Source: Mesorhizobium shangrilense (GTDB lineage: Bacteria; Pseudomonadota; Alphaproteobacteria; Rhizobiales; Rhizobiaceae). From it: DNA of 64,000 bases. Shown in pieces: positions 54,195-64,000 of this stretch. The number at the start of each line of letters is the position of its first letter. Positions within the stretch are counted from its first letter, which is position 1. The DNA is taken from NCBI RefSeq assembly GCF_040537815.1, contig NZ_JBEWSZ010000004.1, forward strand, positions 232,864-296,863, read 5' to 3'. Under the pieces are notes generated by a model that saw only the letters and a list, made by a program, of their open reading frames with translations, did no database searches and had not been told where the DNA came from. A program made the position numbers and the translations under genes.

Positions 54195-54676
54195 GCGTGC
54201 GCTCCCTTCATCACATGTGCGGCGTCCTGGACCGCGCGCACGATCTTGTCATAGCCGGTGCAGCGGCACAGGTTTCCCGCGAGGCCGAAGCGGATTTCCT
54301 CCTCGGTCGGGTCGGGGTTCTTGGCCAGAAGGTCCTTGGCCGCGATTAGGAAGCCCGGCGTGCAGATGCCGCATTGCAGGGCCGCGTGCTCGAGGAATTT
54401 CTGCTGCAGCGGATGCAGCCTTTCGCCATGCGCCATGCCCTCGACGGTCTCGACGCGCCGGCCTTCGGCTTCCGCGCCGAGCACCAGGCACGAGCAGACC
54501 AGCCGGTCGTCGAGGATGATGCTGCAGGCGCCGCAGTCGCCGGTGCCGCAGCCCTCCTTGGCTCCCGTCAGCCCCAGGCGATCCCGCAGCACGTCGAGCA
54601 GCGTCTCGTCAGGCTGGCAGAGATATTCGATGGTGTCGCCGTTGATTGTCGTGGAAACCGCTATACCAGCCATCAT
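54191..54676 (-). CDS. Molybdenum hydroxylase 2Fe-2S subunit
   Basis: A 161-aa electron-transfer subunit with two 2Fe-2S clusters: plant-ferredoxin type CGTGDCGACSIILDDRLVCSC near residue 45 and the helical CGICTPGF ... NLCRCTGY cluster near residues 100-140. It starts MMAGIAVSTTINGD, with gcaggaggcaa directly upstream; the second Met is an alternative. The start overlaps the FAD-subunit stop (ATGA). Confidence 0.93.
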   Translation of the reverse strand: MMAGIAVSTTINGDTIEYLCQPDETLLDVLRDRLGLTGAKEGCGTGDCGACSIILDDRLVCSCLVLGAEAEGRRVETVEGMAHGERLHPLQQKFLEHAALQCGICTPGFLIAAKDLLAKNPDPTEEEIRFGLAGNLCRCTGYDKIVRAVQDAAHVMKGAHA

Positions 54677-55533
54677 TTGCCTCCTGCACGTGCATAGGCG
54701 GTCGTTGCGGCCCGTTTGGCCAGCACGCCCGCAACCTTCCGTCTGAACTCGATGGTGCCCCGCTTGTCGTCGATGGGGCGGCAGGCGCCGGAGCAGACCT
54801 TGGCGAGGCGCTCGAGCGCTGCTTCGTCCAGCTTCCTGCCGATAAGGGCCTCGGCGGCCTCCTCGACCAGAAGCACGGTGGGTGCTGCCGCCCCCAGCGC
54901 CACGCGGGCGGCTGTGACGACACCATGCTCGTCGAGCGTCAGGTTCACGCCGGCGCTGACCACGGCGATGTCCATCTCGGTGCGCGGAATGAACCGCAGA
55001 TAGGCATCGCCCGAACGCGGCGCTTGGCTGTCGAGCAGGATCGCCTCGATGATCTCGCCCTTGGCGAGCGACGTCTTGCCCGGCCCGGTCGGCACGCTCT
55101 CCACGACAATCGTGCGCTTGCCCGCCGGCCCAGCAATCAAGGCCCTGGCGCCGGCCGCGACCAGCGCCGGGACGCTGTCGGCGGCAGGTGAGGCGTTGCA
55201 GAGATTGCCTGTTATGGTGCAGCGTCCCTGCACTTGCTTCGAGCCGATCAGCTTGGCCGCTTCCACGACGCCGGGCCATGCTTTCCTCAGGGCCGCGTTC
55301 TCGCCCAGCACGGCGCAGGGGACCGCGGCACCAATGCTGAAGCCGTCGGCCGTCTCCCGGATCTGGCTCAAGCCTTCGATCGCCTTGATGTCGACGATCA
55401 GGTCTGGTTCGACAAAGCCGCCCTTCATCCTGACCAGGAGGTCGCTGCCCCCGGCGAGAATGGCGGCCGTGCCGGCCGACCCCGCAAGCAGGCCAACGGC
55501 ATCTTCGATTGAAAGCGGACGTATGTAGCGCAT
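54673..55533 (-). CDS. Molybdenum hydroxylase FAD-binding subunit
   Basis: A 286-aa CoxM-type flavin subunit starting MRYIRPLSIEDAVGLLAGSA. The FAD pyrophosphate loop is AILAGGSDLLVRMKGG and the second FAD region GRCTITGNLCNASPAADSVP. It passes electrons from the 2Fe-2S subunit to the acceptor. First gene of the operon. The start at 55533 follows family convention; the frame extends to 55776 without similarity. Confidence 0.92.
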   Translation of the reverse strand: MRYIRPLSIEDAVGLLAGSAGTAAILAGGSDLLVRMKGGFVEPDLIVDIKAIEGLSQIRETADGFSIGAAVPCAVLGENAALRKAWPGVVEAAKLIGSKQVQGRCTITGNLCNASPAADSVPALVAAGARALIAGPAGKRTIVVESVPTGPGKTSLAKGEIIEAILLDSQAPRSGDAYLRFIPRTEMDIAVVSAGVNLTLDEHGVVTAARVALGAAAPTVLLVEEAAEALIGRKLDEAALERLAKVCSGACRPIDDKRGTIEFRRKVAGVLAKRAATTAYARAGGK

Positions 55534-56163
55534 CGTCTCCCCTTGATCATGGCGGTCTCGCCGACCGTTATAAACAATCACCTCATAAAGACCATCCGGT
55601 TGCTCGGCCGAGGCGATTGGGCCAGGCGCCCAATCTGCAGTGCCGTGCACAGTTCGAAACGGAAATTGCCCCGGAATTCTGGCTTTCGCGCAGCCTGCTG
55701 AATGGCTGCGAGGGGGCCGTGAGCGGACTTGCGACTTCGAGGCTCGGAATGTCAGGAGCGGACGTTCAGGCACCATGCGTCTATCGACCTGAACTAACCT
55801 ATTTCTCTAAACGGCTGTCACCCGCAGAACCGCTCGGCGAAGCTGCGTTCAACGGGATGATGCCGGAATTCTATGGGAGCATGCTGGCGTTCCGTATCGC
55901 GCGATATGCCCAGGGCCGACCAAAGTGGACTGGCCCGGCGAAGAGCGTACAAAGCAGGCGCTGTATCGCCCGCTTTATACCAGCCGAACGGTTGGGCGGC
56001 GGCAAACCGATTCTGAATCAACCGGAAGCGTTTCCCTTTGGGACCGAGAGCGGGTGCAATCCACGCGACCTCCATACAAGCTGCACAAAACTGCGACGCT
56101 CGAAGGATACTGTCGCGCCGAAACCGATGTCGGCAGCGAGCCGGCCGAAACAAGGATGGCGGC
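55534..56163. other. Intergenic, no gene recognised
   Basis: About 630 bases between the divergent hydroxylase operon and the cytochrome b561 gene. Long frames cross it on the plus strand, but none has a family match, and the composition suggests noncoding or heavily decayed DNA. Promoters for both neighbours must lie here. Confidence 0.5.
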
Positions 56164-56733
56164 ATGAGCGAAATGTTTCGAAGACGCCGCGGCGTCAAAT
56201 ATCCGGTGCCGATCCGCATCCTGCACTGGCTGCGGGCAGTTCTGATTCTGGGGTTGATCGCGTGCGGCTGGTACATGACTGGGCGCGCCGAAGACGATCC
56301 AACCGCCGGCATCTTGTATCCCAACCACAAGCAATTCGGGATCTTGGTCTGGCTGCTGGCGTTGGTGCATCTGACCCTGCGCTGGCGTTACCATGCCGTG
56401 CTGCTGCATGCGCCGGAGGCCCTGAAGCCTTGGGAGAAATGGCTTTCTCACGCAATCCACCGGCTGATCATCGCTTTGACGCTACTCACGCCACTGCTGG
56501 GCTACGCCATGTCGAGCAGCATCATTGGGGGCGACAGCGTGCCGTTTTTCTTCCTCTCGCATGTTCCGGAGCTCCTGCCGAAGAACGATGCGGCATTCGC
56601 GGTGTTTCAGGCGCTGCACAAGTACTGCGCCTATCTCTTGCTGGCCTGCGTCGTTCTGCACATAGCGGGCATCATGAAGCATCGGCTGCAGGACAAGGGC
56701 GGCGAGACCGACGTTCTCCCGCGAATGCTTTGA
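56164..56733 (+). CDS. Cytochrome b561
   Basis: A 189-aa inner-membrane di-heme cytochrome with four helices. Candidate heme ligands are His in PIRILHWLRAVLILG (helix 1), LVWLLALVHLTLRW (helix 2), WLSHAIHRLIIALTL (helix 3) and YLLLACVVLHIAG (helix 4). It transfers electrons between ubiquinol and periplasmic or membrane acceptors. The ATG at 56164 has aagga 7 bases upstream; the longer frame from 56038 is not family-like. Confidence 0.9.
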   Translation: MSEMFRRRRGVKYPVPIRILHWLRAVLILGLIACGWYMTGRAEDDPTAGILYPNHKQFGILVWLLALVHLTLRWRYHAVLLHAPEALKPWEKWLSHAIHRLIIALTLLTPLLGYAMSSSIIGGDSVPFFFLSHVPELLPKNDAAFAVFQALHKYCAYLLLACVVLHIAGIMKHRLQDKGGETDVLPRML

Positions 56734-56765
56734 AATGCGCGGCGACGCCGGCCGCAGCGCTCCTG

Positions 56766-57848
56766 CTATGCGTCGTGTGCGGGAGCAGAACGGCTCGTCT
56801 TCACAAAGATCATCTCGAACAGCGCGCCACCCTCAGGCGCGTCACGATAGCGAAGACGTCCGCCATGCGCCTCCACGATCGCGCGCACGACCGACAGACC
56901 GAGCCCGTTGCCGCCTAGCTCCCGTGAGCGGATCTGATCGCCGCGGACGAACGGGTAGAAGACGCGGGTCGCCGTCTCCGGTGAGAGTCCTGGTCCCTCA
57001 TCGGCGACGCCCAGCAGAATTTCGCCGTCGGCCTCGGCGAGGCGGATCGTTATCGTGCCCCGAATCGCATAGCGCCGCGCGTTGGTGACGAGAGCCAGCA
57101 GGGCTTGGCGGATGCGCGTCGCGTCCGCATCGACCACGAGGTCGGCAAGGTCGAGCTCCAGGTGGAAGCCGCTGGCACGCAGGTCGTGCGCCATCAGCTC
57201 GGCCATCTGCGCGATTTCCGGCGCGAGGCGAATCGGCTCGATGCGCAGATCCAGATGGCCGCTGTCGGCGAGCGTCACCGTCCGCAGGTCCTCGACCAGG
57301 CGCGCCAACCCGTCCACCTGCAGGATGAGCCCCTGAAGCGAGCGTTCGTCCGGTTCGAAAACGCCATCGATCATGCCCTGCAGGCGTCCCTTCAGGATGG
57401 TCAGCGGGGTGCGTAGCTCGTGCGCGATCGTGGCGTTCCACAGAGCCATGTCGGCGGCCATGTCCTGCAGGCGTTGCGCCATCGTGTTGAAATCGTCGAT
57501 CAATGCTGCCGTCTCGCCGAGGGCACGGTCGCCGGCCGATGCGCGCGCGGTGAGGTCGCCTGCCGTGATCCGGCGTGCATTCAGGGCAAGCGACTCCAGG
57601 GGCTCGAGGATCCGGCGTGCGAGACGCAGGGAAACCAGGACCGCGAGCGGCAGGGTGACGAGGATCAGCACGCCCACGATCACGAAATCGAGTGAGGTAA
57701 GCCCGCCGTCCTGCTCCGGCATCGGATAAAGGGCGACGATGACCGTATAGGCGAAATAGGTTCCGAAGAAGACCAGCAGCCCGGCCGCTACGGTAATGGC
57801 CGACATGGCGATGAGGATCTGCCGGCTCAATCCGGTGCGCGGACCCAT
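56766..57848 (-). CDS. Sensor histidine kinase (BaeS-like)
   Basis: A 360-aa membrane kinase. Two transmembrane segments near the N-terminus (about 12-40 and 50-75) enclose only a short periplasmic loop, then a HAMP domain (RILEPLESLALNARRITAGD). The H-box is NATIAHELRTPLTILKGR (His near 143), the N-box QALLALVTNARRYA, and the G-boxes are GVADEGPGLSPETATR and GNGLGLSVVRAIVEAHGG. The short sensor loop suggests sensing within the membrane, as for envelope stress or efflux substrates. It lies 4 bases after its response regulator gene. Confidence 0.92.
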   Translation of the reverse strand: MGPRTGLSRQILIAMSAITVAAGLLVFFGTYFAYTVIVALYPMPEQDGGLTSLDFVIVGVLILVTLPLAVLVSLRLARRILEPLESLALNARRITAGDLTARASAGDRALGETAALIDDFNTMAQRLQDMAADMALWNATIAHELRTPLTILKGRLQGMIDGVFEPDERSLQGLILQVDGLARLVEDLRTVTLADSGHLDLRIEPIRLAPEIAQMAELMAHDLRASGFHLELDLADLVVDADATRIRQALLALVTNARRYAIRGTITIRLAEADGEILLGVADEGPGLSPETATRVFYPFVRGDQIRSRELGGNGLGLSVVRAIVEAHGGRLRYRDAPEGGALFEMIFVKTSRSAPAHDA

Positions 57849-57852
57849 CGTG

Positions 57853-58539
57853 TCAGGCCGACAGCCGGTACCCTATGCCGCGCACCCCAGGCAGCAGGCT
57901 GATCGCTCCCGCCTGTTCAAGCTTCTTGCGCAGCTTGCTGACATGGCTGTCCACCGTGCGGTCGAGCGCGTCGGAACCCGGCAGGCAGGCGTCCACCAAT
58001 TCGCTTCTCGTGAACACCTTGGCAGGGCTGCGCGCCATGTGGGCGAGGATGCGGAACTCGGTCAGCGTCAGCGCAAGCCGTATTGCCTCGGCGCCGGCGC
58101 CGAAGCTTGCCTGATACGCGTCGAGGTCGATGGCGAGATCGCCGACCCGCAGGATGCCCGCCGCGGTCGCAAGGCCCGAGCGACGAAGGACGGCCTTGGC
58201 GCGGGCGACGACCTCGATCGGGTTGAAGGGTTTGACCACATAGTCGTCCGCCCCGATGCGCAGGCCCTGCAGCCGGTCGATGTCCTTGTCGAGCGCGGTG
58301 ATCATGATGGCGGGGGTGTTCCCCCGGCGCCGCAGTTCCGCCAGGACCTCCCATCCGTCGAGACGGGGCATCGTGACGTCGAGAAGGACGAGGTCAGGCT
58401 TCAGCGCGAGGTGCAAGTCGAGGGCCGTGCGGCCATCGCGCGCCTGCACCGTCCGAAACCCCTCCCGTACGAGATAGGCGTCCAGGATGGCTGAAATCTC
58501 GTCGTCGTCTTCGGCTATCAGAACGAGGGCTGTCATGGC
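57853..58539 (-). CDS. OmpR-family response regulator (BaeR-like)
   Basis: A 228-aa regulator. The receiver domain has the acidic pair in LVLIAEDDDEISAIL, the phosphorylated Asp in DLVLLDVTMPRLDGWEV and the Lys in DDYVVKPFNP. The C-terminal winged helix contains EFRILAHMARSPAKVFTRSE and TVDSHVSKLRKKL. The start was set at MTALVLIAEDD, which has aaggag 7 bases upstream, instead of the frame start five codons earlier. It is divergent from the RND efflux genes, which it probably activates. Confidence 0.93.
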   Translation of the reverse strand, partial: AMTALVLIAEDDDEISAILDAYLVREGFRTVQARDGRTALDLHLALKPDLVLLDVTMPRLDGWEVLAELRRRGNTPAIMITALDKDIDRLQGLRIGADDYVVKPFNPIEVVARAKAVLRRSGLATAAGILRVGDLAIDLDAYQASFGAGAEAIRLALTLTEFRILAHMARSPAKVFTRSELVDACLPGSDALDRTVDSHVSKLRKKLEQAGAISLLPGVRGIGYRLSA

Positions 58540-58701
58540 GTTCTCCTTCGACAAGGGATGCCATCAGGCGCGGCTTGCGTCGAGCGCTATCGGCCTCTCT
58601 CCATCAAGTCGCGACATAACCTCCACACGGCGTCAACCCGGCGGATCGATAGAGGCGACGCCGCCCTGAGCAAGGGACCGCCCTAAAGGATGACCGCGAC
58701 G

Positions 58702-59877
58702 ATGCGCCTTCGCCACCTCCCGACACATGCGCTGATCGCCGCCACGGCGCTGTTTCTCTCCGCCTGTACGGACGGAGCGGACAGCCCGAAGACGGACAGC
58801 GCTACGGTGCGGGCGCAAGCCGAGGTCGCCCCCGTCCGCATCGCCGTGCAGACGGTCCAGCCACGCCGCGTGGTGGTTTATGACGAGCTGCCGGGACGCG
58901 TATCGGCTCTGCGGACTGCCGAGATACGCCCCCAGGTCAGCGGCATCATCCAGGAGGTGCTCTTCACCGAAGGCTCCGAGGTGCCGGCCGACCAGCCCCT
59001 GTTCCAGATCGATCCCGCGCCGTTCGCCGCCGACGTCGAAGCGGCTTCCGCAGTCCTGGCCCGGGCGGAGGCGGATCTCCTCAACGCGACCTTCAAGCAT
59101 GAACGGGTCCAGGCACTCGCGGCCGCGCGGACTGCCAGCGCGGCCGCACTCGGCGACGCGACGGCGACGCTGGCACAAGCACGCGCGAATGTCGCTGAGG
59201 CCAAGGCCAACCTGACGCGCCGCGAACTCGAACTGTCGCACGCGACCATCCGAAGCCCAATCGCGGGGCGCATTGGGCAAGCCCTTGCCACCGAAGGCAG
59301 CCTCGCTTCCGCCTCGACGGCGCTCGCTGTCGTCCAGCAGACCGACCGCGCCTATCTGGATGTCCGCCAGCCCTCGATGCGTCGGGAACTGCTGGATGAG
59401 ATGCTTGAAAGCGGGCGGAGCGAGGATGCCGCCGCCCTTCCGGTCGACATCCTAACGATCACCGGAAAGCCCTACGCATTCCAGGGCAAGGTCCTCTACT
59501 CCGAGAGTACGGTTGATCCCGGCACCGGCAGTATCGCCATGCGCGTGGAGGTGCCCAACCCGTACCGGCAGTTGCTGCCCGGCATGTATCTGCGTGCCAA
59601 GGTGCCAAGCGCCATCTATGCGAAGGCGTTGACGGTGCCGCAAGAGGCCGTGCGCCGTGACGCGTCGGGACGGCCGCAACTCACGGTGATCGGAAACGAC
59701 AAGACGGCAGGCAGCCGCGACGTCGAGCTGGGAGCATTGGTAGACCGCCAGTACGTCATCTTGTCGGGGCTGAAAGCCGGCGAGACCGTGGTCGTGCAGG
59801 GCCAGGATCGCACGGAAGGCGGCCAACCGCTGGAGCTCGTCCCCTACCAGCCTGCCTCGCCGAAGAGCGAAATCTGA
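58702..59877 (+). CDS. RND efflux periplasmic adaptor (membrane fusion protein)
   Basis: A 391-aa adaptor (AcrA/MexA type). The lipobox is LFLSAC with Cys near residue 22. The lipoyl half-motifs are GIIQEVLFTEGSEVPADQPL and ATIRSPIAGRIGQALATEGS, around an alpha-helical hairpin rich in Ala. The beta-barrel and membrane-proximal regions follow. It lies 12 bases upstream of the RND pump gene. The start might be the ATG at 58690, but aaagga overlaps that codon, so the second ATG (58702) is better spaced. Confidence 0.92.
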   Translation: MRLRHLPTHALIAATALFLSACTDGADSPKTDSATVRAQAEVAPVRIAVQTVQPRRVVVYDELPGRVSALRTAEIRPQVSGIIQEVLFTEGSEVPADQPLFQIDPAPFAADVEAASAVLARAEADLLNATFKHERVQALAAARTASAAALGDATATLAQARANVAEAKANLTRRELELSHATIRSPIAGRIGQALATEGSLASASTALAVVQQTDRAYLDVRQPSMRRELLDEMLESGRSEDAAALPVDILTITGKPYAFQGKVLYSESTVDPGTGSIAMRVEVPNPYRQLLPGMYLRAKVPSAIYAKALTVPQEAVRRDASGRPQLTVIGNDKTAGSRDVELGALVDRQYVILSGLKAGETVVVQGQDRTEGGQPLELVPYQPASPKSEI

Positions 59878-59889
59878 GGAGCCCGCCCG

Positions 59890-62800
59890 ATGCCTCACTT
59901 CTTCATAGAGCGGCCGGTCTTCGCCTGGGTCATCGCGATCTTCATCGTGCTGGCCGGTCTCGTCTCGATCCCGCAGCTACCGGTCTCGCGCTTTCCGGTC
60001 ATCGCTCCTCCGAGCATCAGCATCTACACCACCTACACCGGCGCCAGCCCGCAAACGATCAACGACAGCGTCACCGCGCCGATCGAGCGCGAGCTGACGG
60101 CTGTGAAGAATGTCCTCTATTTCGAATCGTCGTCCGACTCGGCCGGCAACGCCAGCATAACCGTCACCCTCAAGCCCGGCACCGACCCGGAGCTCGCCCA
60201 GATCGATGTCCAGAACCGCCTGAAAGCCGTCGAGCAGCGCCTGCCCGAGAGTGTCCGCCGCGCTGGCCTCACCGTGGAAGGGGTCACGTCGGGGTTCCTG
60301 ATGATCGTCTCGCTGCGCTCCGAAGGCGGCAAGGCCGATTCCCTGGCGCTGGAGGACTATCTGGTGCGCCGCTTGGCCCCGGAGCTCAAACGCGTGCCCG
60401 GCGTCGGCCGCGTCCAGTCCTTCGGCTCGGAGGCGGCGATGCGCGTCTGGATCGACCCGGCCCGGCTCGTTTCCTACTCGGTCTCGATGGCGGAGATCAC
60501 GCAGGCGATCCAGGCTCAGAACGTCCAGGTGGCGCCCGGTCGCCTCGGTGAGGCGCCCATCGTTCCCGGCCAGATGATCAGCGTTCCGCTCAACCTCGAC
60601 GGACAATTGAAGACACCCGAGGAGTTCGCCGCCATCGTCCTGCGCTCCAATCCGGACGGCTCGAAGCTGACACTTGGCGATGTGGCCAAGGTCGAGATCG
60701 GCGCTCAGACGATGGGCTTCTCCATCTTCGACGGTGGAAAGCCGGCCACAGCCGCGGCCATCCAGCTCGCGCCCAGCGCGAACGCCGTCTCGACCTCGGA
60801 AGGTGTGAAGGCGCGTCTGGCCGAGCTCGCCCCGTCGATGCCAGACGGCGTCGCCTATGCCGTCTCCTACGACGCCGCGCCCTTCGTGAAGCTGTCGATC
60901 TCGAAGGTGGTGCAGACGCTCGCCGAGGCGATGGTGCTGGTGTTCCTGATCATGCTCCTCTTCCTCCAGAACATCCGCTACACGCTGATCCCGGCCATCG
61001 TCGCGCCGATCGCGCTGCTCGGCACCTTCGCGGTGATGTGGACCATCGGTTACTCGATCAACGTGCTGACGATGTTCGGCATGGTGCTGGCGATCGGCAT
61101 CATCGTCGACGATGCGATCGTGGTGGTGGAAAACGTCGAACGGCTCATGGCGACCGAGGCCCTGTCGCCGCGCGAGGCCACCCGCCGCGCTATGCGCGAG
61201 ATTACGGGTGCGGTCGTCGGCATCACGCTGGTTCTGACGGCGGTGTTCCTGCCGATGGGCCTCGCCGGCGGGTCGGTCGGCGCAATCTACCGGCAGTTCA
61301 CGGTCTCGCTCGCGGTCTCGATCCTGTTCTCGGCCTTCCTGGCGCTCAGCCTTACGCCCGCGCTCTGCGCCACGATCCTCAAGCCGGTCGCCCGCCATCA
61401 AGAGCGCAGGGGCTTCTTCGCCTGGTTCAACCGGAGTTTCGACCGGCTGACGGTACACTATGCGACATGGGTCGGCTGGCTCGTCGGACGAGCCAGTCGC
61501 GTCATGCTGGTCTACGGCGTTCTCGTCGGCGCGCTGGCGCTGGGCTACGGCATGCTGCCGACCGCCTTCGTGCCTGACGAGGACCAGGGGACGTTCATGA
61601 CCTCCTTCACGCTGCCGGCCGACGCGACCTCCGAGCGGACCCGGGCGCTCGTGGAGCGCTTCGACCGCCACGCCGCGACGCGCCCCGACATCGCCAACAA
61701 CCTGTCCATCATGGGCTTCGGCTTTTCCGGCTCCGGGCCGAACGCGGCGATGGCGTTCACGACGCTGCGCGACTGGGATGCGCGCAGCGGCAGCACCGAT
61801 GCAGAGATCGCGGCTGCCGAACGGGCAATGCAGGAGGCGACGGAAGGCGAGGTCACCATCATGAAGCCGCCAGCCATCGACGAACTTGGCACGACCTCTG
61901 GCGTCTCGCTTCGCCTCGTCGACCTCGCCGGGCGCGACGCTGGGGCGCTGCGGGATGCGTCGCAGACGCTGGTCGCACTCGCCGGTCAAAGCAAGCTCCT
62001 GCGCAATGTGCGCGTGGACGGACTGCCCAACGGGCCCAGCGTGAACTTGCTCGTCGACCGTCAGAAGGCCGGCGCGCTCGGGGTCTCCTTCTCGGCCATC
62101 AGCGACGTGCTCGCTTCCACCATGGGCTCGACCTATGTCAACGACTTTCCGCGCGCCGGAAGTCTCCAGCAAGTCATCCTGCAGGCGCAGGCCAGGAACC
62201 GCATGCAGGTCGAGGACGTCCTGAAGCTCCATGTGCGCAACGACAAGGGCGGCATGGTCCCGCTGTCCGAAGTGGTGACGCCGGAATGGTCCGTCAGCCC
62301 GCTGCAGCTCAACCGCTACAACGGTTACCCCTCGCTCAGCATCTCGGGAGATGCCGCGCCCGGCGTGTCGAGCGGCAACGCGATGAACGAGATCGAGCGG
62401 ATCGCCTCGCAGCTTCCCGCCAGCTTCGCCGTGGAATGGACGGGCCAGTCCTTCCAGGAACGCCAGTCGGGCGCGCAGGCGCCGCTTCTGATGGCGTTTT
62501 CCGTCGTCGTCGTATTCCTGGTGCTGGCCGCCCTCTACGAGAGTTGGGCCATTCCGCTCTCGGTGATGCTGGTAGTGCCGCTCGGGATCCTGGGCGCTGT
62601 CGTCGCGGTGCATCTGCGTGGCTTCGAAAACGACGTGTTCTTCAAGGTCGGCCTGATCACGCTGATCGGCCTGTCGGCCAAGAACGCGGTGCTGATCGTG
62701 GAGTTCGCCCGCAAGCTGCGCCACCAGGGGCGGACCCCGCGCGAGGCGGCCGTCGAAGCGGCGCGGTTGCGGTTGCGCCCCATCGTCATGACATCGCTCG

Positions 62801-63012
62801 CCTTCACGCTCGGCATCGTGCCCCTGGTCGTCGCCAAGGGGCCGAGTTCCGAAACGCAGAACGCTCTGGGCACCGGCCTCTTCGGCGGCATGATCTCGGC
62901 CACCGTGCTTGCCGTGGTCTTCGTACCGGTGTTCTTCGCCCTGATCATGCGCCTCGCCGAGCGCAAGCCGCCAGCCGCAAGCCGGGCCAGTCCGGCTCCG
63001 GTCGAGGCCTGA
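59890..63012 (+). CDS. RND multidrug efflux pump (HAE1 family)
   Basis: A 1040-aa inner-membrane pump of the AcrB/MexB group. It starts [20 protein letters not shown], as the family does. The proton-relay Asp-Asp is in [18 protein letters not shown] (helix 4) and the relay Lys probably in the helix 10 segment [16 protein letters not shown]. The two halves repeat around large periplasmic loops (PN/PC) with [20 protein letters not shown] between. It exports amphipathic drugs or metabolites with the adaptor and an outer-membrane channel, which is not encoded in this window. Confidence 0.95.
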   Translation: MPHFFIERPVFAWVIAIFIVLAGLVSIPQLPVSRFPVIAPPSISIYTTYTGASPQTINDSVTAPIERELTAVKNVLYFESSSDSAGNASITVTLKPGTDPELAQIDVQNRLKAVEQRLPESVRRAGLTVEGVTSGFLMIVSLRSEGGKADSLALEDYLVRRLAPELKRVPGVGRVQSFGSEAAMRVWIDPARLVSYSVSMAEITQAIQAQNVQVAPGRLGEAPIVPGQMISVPLNLDGQLKTPEEFAAIVLRSNPDGSKLTLGDVAKVEIGAQTMGFSIFDGGKPATAAAIQLAPSANAVSTSEGVKARLAELAPSMPDGVAYAVSYDAAPFVKLSISKVVQTLAEAMVLVFLIMLLFLQNIRYTLIPAIVAPIALLGTFAVMWTIGYSINVLTMFGMVLAIGIIVDDAIVVVENVERLMATEALSPREATRRAMREITGAVVGITLVLTAVFLPMGLAGGSVGAIYRQFTVSLAVSILFSAFLALSLTPALCATILKPVARHQERRGFFAWFNRSFDRLTVHYATWVGWLVGRASRVMLVYGVLVGALALGYGMLPTAFVPDEDQGTFMTSFTLPADATSERTRALVERFDRHAATRPDIANNLSIMGFGFSGSGPNAAMAFTTLRDWDARSGSTDAEIAAAERAMQEATEGEVTIMKPPAIDELGTTSGVSLRLVDLAGRDAGALRDASQTLVALAGQSKLLRNVRVDGLPNGPSVNLLVDRQKAGALGVSFSAISDVLASTMGSTYVNDFPRAGSLQQVILQAQARNRMQVEDVLKLHVRNDKGGMVPLSEVVTPEWSVSPLQLNRYNGYPSLSISGDAAPGVSSGNAMNEIERIASQLPASFAVEWTGQSFQERQSGAQAPLLMAFSVVVVFLVLAALYESWAIPLSVMLVVPLGILGAVVAVHLRGFENDVFFKVGLITLIGLSAKNAVLIVEFARKLRHQGRTPREAAVEAARLRLRPIVMTSLAFTLGIVPLVVAKGPSSETQNALGTGLFGGMISATVLAVVFVPVFFALIMRLAERKPPAASRASPAPVEA

Positions 63013-63076
63013 CGCGCCATCGCGTCCCCCCGGACGCAAACGCCAAGCCGATTCTTCCCAAATCTGGAGACTTCCG

Positions 63077-63610
63077 ATGACAACCACGCCGAACGAAAGC
63101 CGTATCACGCTCGACATCGCCACCGAAGCCGACCTGCCCCGCTTTCGAAAGGATCTCCGGGAGGCCTTCGCGATCGCCGCCGTCGAGGAGTTCGGTTCGG
63201 CCGACAACGGACTGATTCCATCCGACGCAGACGTGACCTCGTCCTTCGAGGCGCCCAACGCCGTGGTGTACCGCATCCTGGAGGACGGGCGGTGGGTCGG
63301 CGGCGCTGTCGTGTCCATCGACGCCGCGACGCAGCGCAATTCGCTCGACTTCTTCTTCGTGCGCGCCGGGGAGATCGGGCGAGGAATCGGCCGCAAGGCG
63401 TGGACCGTGATCGAGAAGCACTACGCCGCCACCAAGGTCTGGACGACCCACACCCCGTATTTCGAGAGGCGCAACATCCACTTCTACGTCAACGTCTGCG
63501 GCTTCAGCATCGTGGAGTACTACAACGCACGCCACCCAGGCCCGAAACATTCTGCCGAGCTGGACCTGCCGGAGGACGTCGGCATGTTCCGCTTCGAGAA
63601 GCGCATGTGA
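63077..63610 (+). CDS. GNAT-family acetyltransferase
   Basis: A 177-aa protein. The acetyl-CoA-binding region is [20 protein letters not shown] (near residue 100) and the C-terminal strand-helix [20 protein letters not shown]. Cytoplasmic. It follows the pump by 64 bases on the same strand and has ctggag upstream of the ATG. It may acetylate a substrate of the pump, giving two layers of resistance, but this is a guess from position. Confidence 0.87.
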   Translation: MTTTPNESRITLDIATEADLPRFRKDLREAFAIAAVEEFGSADNGLIPSDADVTSSFEAPNAVVYRILEDGRWVGGAVVSIDAATQRNSLDFFFVRAGEIGRGIGRKAWTVIEKHYAATKVWTTHTPYFERRNIHFYVNVCGFSIVEYYNARHPGPKHSAELDLPEDVGMFRFEKRM

Positions 63611-63687
63611 TCCGACGAGATCGAATCGAGCCAGCCACCTCAGCCGTCCATGTCAGGAAATAAGCCACGTCGGTCACGAGGTTTGTC

Positions 63688-64000
63688 AGTACGCGTATAC
63701 CGTAGTGCCCCCATTCGATGGACATAGACTTCGTAAAGCCTTCCATAGCGTGCTTGGTCGCACCGTAGACAGCGCGATCGATGCCGCCGACATGGGCCAT
63801 TTGCGAAGAGATATTGATAAGTGATCCGGGCTTGCGCGCTGCGATCATCCTTTTGGCAACCGCCCGCGTGTCGACGGCGATATCGGGCAGCACTTTCAGG
63901 ATCGCCTTCATCACCATCTGGGCCGTGGCGCGGCTGTTGATGCCCGGTGTGTTCATCAGCACCGCCGTGCCGCCTTCGCCGCTGCCGCCACCCCAGGAGC
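63688..64000 (-). pseudogene. Short-chain dehydrogenase remnant, cut by window edge
   Basis: The minus strand reads a typical SDR catalytic segment, GSLINISSQMAHVGGIDRAV followed by YGATKHAMEGFTKSMSIEWG (Ser, Tyr, Lys), up to GIRV. After that the expected C-terminus is replaced by unrelated sequence (LTNLVTDVAYFLT). Upstream the frame reads VLMNTPGINSRATAQMVMKA, which is not an SDR N-terminus, so a second gene may be fused here. The window ends at 64000 before this can be resolved. Confidence 0.5.

Noticed and set aside
55509..56918. 469-codon plus-strand frame spanning the hydroxylase-b561 gap
   Set aside because: It overlaps cytochrome b561 in another frame and has no recognisable domain or plausible start.
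59977..63396. 1139-codon open frame on the minus strand opposite the RND pump
   Set aside because: It is a GC-rich antisense shadow: Asp/His/Arg-rich, no domain, and the plus strand encodes a clear RND pump.

Overview
The window looks like chromosome of a Mesorhizobium-type member of the Rhizobiales. It is GC-rich DNA with many ABC uptake operons, rhizobial paired-palindrome intergenic repeats and a Tat-type substrate-binding protein. The genus is inferred from gene style, not from a marker gene. No rRNA, tRNA or CRISPR array was recognised.

Layout. 1-680: decayed remnants of a SnoaL-like gene and a cupin phosphoglucose isomerase. 679-5210: transaldolase and a three-module acyltransferase/acyl-ACP synthetase (Aas-type). 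5494-5784: small exported Arg-rich protein. 6139-10865: SbcDC-like YhaO/YhaN pair. 10914-16537 (minus): branched-chain-type ABC importer behind a histone-deacetylase-family amidohydrolase. 16725-20090: MalT-like regulator and GNAT enzyme. 20288-24639 (plus): M20 deacylase, kinase, class III aminotransferase-fold enzyme and GntR regulator, which together look like catabolism of an acylated hydroxy-amine. 24794-26523: divergent HD-domain protein and GlxA-type regulator around a palindrome. 26603-35221 (minus): catabolic operon with a TauABC-type transporter, HisD-family dehydrogenase, two SDRs, a polysaccharide-deacetylase-family enzyme and an N,N-dimethylformamidase-like protein, facing a LuxR-type regulator across repeated ATACCCC/GGGGTAT sites. 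36160-37686: flavin monooxygenase.

37831-43961 is the most striking region: a complete integrated single-stranded DNA phage (Microviridae, gokushovirus-like) of about 6.1 kb. It is bounded by 26-bp dif-like repeats, so integration was probably by host XerC/XerD. Plus-strand genes are a holin-like protein, pilot protein VP2 (probable ATT start), major capsid VP1, an unknown 209-aa protein, a nested 57-aa Arg-rich frame, an M15 peptidase (probable endolysin), the rolling-circle replication initiator VP4 and an overlapping basic protein. On the opposite strand are two small genes, a DNA-binding-like protein and a 29-aa membrane peptide, arranged as a mini-operon. They are candidates for lysogeny control or immunity.

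43974-49834: truncated aldehyde dehydrogenase abutting a TetR-regulated flavin monooxygenase/MFS module with four copies of one operator, then an uncharacterised lipoprotein. 49835-56733: VOC protein, a gene broken by an in-frame TGA, a molybdenum hydroxylase operon ending in a MoaD-like gene, and a cytochrome b561. 56766-63610: two-component system divergent from an RND efflux system and a GNAT enzyme. The right edge holds a short-chain dehydrogenase remnant.
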